The notes below the pieces were generated by a model, which was not told where the DNA came from, did no database searches, and worked only from the letters and a program-made list of their open reading frames with translations. Of a stretch of 6,057 bases of DNA, positions 5,637 to 6,057 are shown one piece after another (the first letter of the stretch is position 1; each line of letters starts with the position of its first letter). The stretch is from Candidatus Eiseniibacteriota bacterium (GTDB lineage: Bacteria > Arandabacterota > Arandabacteria > Arandabacterales > Arandabacteraceae): NCBI GenBank assembly GCA_030592245.1, contig JAUVJV010000156.1, positions 1 through 6,057 of the forward strand, in the 5' to 3' direction. Made by a program: the position numbers and the translations under genes.

Positions 5637-6057
5637 GCCAGCCAGGGATGCCCGAGCGACTTCCGGAGGAGTTCAGGGATATCTGGGAGGCTTTGAGGCA
5701 GGCCGATGAGGAGAGCCCTTCGAGGCAGGCTCTGGCCCGGAGGCTTGGAGCCTCAACCCATACAATTCAGCGCATCCTTGTGGACGGTGACGTGCCCCGG
5801 CTGAGTGAGACCAAGAACACGCGGGTCCGGAGGGCCTGGGTGCGAATCCTAACAAGGCTTGCCCTGGCGACGGGCAGGAAGCCTCGCGAGTGGATCGAGA
5901 TGGTGGGTATTCCCTATGACGATGATGCGCGCTCAACATCCGAGGATGCTGTCCGAAAGGCGAAGGCTCGGGTAGTAAAGGCCATTTCGGCTTTGGGTGG
6001 TGGGAGCACCGGGCAGGAAGATGGCATCACCGGGCCTGGAGACCGGGTGAGCGAAGC
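5633..6057 (+). CDS. Helix-turn-helix DNA-binding protein, N-terminal part (runs off the window)
   Basis: The frame is open from ATG 5633 to the window edge (141 complete codons, no stop). Residues about 29-53 (PSRQALARRLGASTHTIQRI, then LVDGDVP) form a helix-turn-helix of Xre/LacI-like layout, with the recognition helix around STHTIQRIL. They are followed by an Arg-rich helical region, TRVRRAWVRILTRLALATG (63-81), and a block PREWIEMVGIPYDDD (84-98). Another charged helix (103-121) leads into a Gly-rich, probably flexible linker (122-137), which suggests that a second domain follows beyond the window. GAGGTGA (5622-5628) is a good ribosome binding site just upstream. The lack of signal peptide or membrane segment fits a cytoplasmic regulator. 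The effector domain and target are unknown. Confidence 0.85.
   Translation, partial: MSQPGMPERLPEEFRDIWEALRQADEESPSRQALARRLGASTHTIQRILVDGDVPRLSETKNTRVRRAWVRILTRLALATGRKPREWIEMVGIPYDDDARSTSEDAVRKAKARVVKAISALGGGSTGQEDGITGPGDRVSE

Overview
This window reads as chromosomal DNA of a Gram-negative bacterium, moderately GC-rich by eye. It encodes a secreted S46-family dipeptidyl peptidase and a TonB-type energy transducer, both of which imply an outer membrane and periplasm. A FlgD-Ig-like C-terminal sorting/adhesion domain remnant, common in secreted proteins of the FCB superphylum and related uncultured phyla, points toward that part of the tree. The phylum assignment is inference; no rRNA or marker gene is present.

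Layout: 1-170 is a leader with no supported gene. A 734-residue S46 peptidase (171-2375, +) ends inside a near-perfect 63-nt palindrome (2369-2431). That palindrome lies between it and a convergent tonB-like gene (2523-3140, -) and probably terminates transcription from both sides. tonB has a near-consensus sigma70 promoter (3253-3281). The frame of its N-terminus is ambiguous: the reading frame that best fits the upstream leader is shifted by one base from the frame of the TonB body. Next comes about 260 bp with no convincing gene, then a DUF302 protein (3541-3927, -), then a VapBC-type toxin-antitoxin pair (antitoxin 4454-4660, PIN toxin 4083-4457, both -, overlapping by ATGA). The pair is driven by a consensus-like promoter with a dyad operator across the -10 and start site.

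Upstream of the toxin-antitoxin promoter lie an imperfect inverted repeat (4737-4802) and a strong intrinsic terminator (4861-4893, - strand). The terminator belongs to a degraded FlgD-Ig-like gene remnant (4998-5237, -). After about 395 bp without a convincing gene, a helix-turn-helix regulator (5633 onward, +) runs off the right edge. It is preceded by a possible 8-codon leader peptide that overlaps its start by ATGA.

Functional links are limited. The peptidase (dipeptide release in the periplasm) and TonB (energising outer-membrane import) are compatible with peptide scavenging, but they are convergent and not an operon. The right half looks like an accessory stretch: a toxin-antitoxin module, a gene remnant and a regulator. 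I found no CRISPR array, tRNA, rRNA, transposase or integrase gene. I do not see a clear undescribed multi-gene system. The best leads are the palindromic element built into the peptidase stop codon, the tonB frame conflict, and the truncated HTH gene with its leader.
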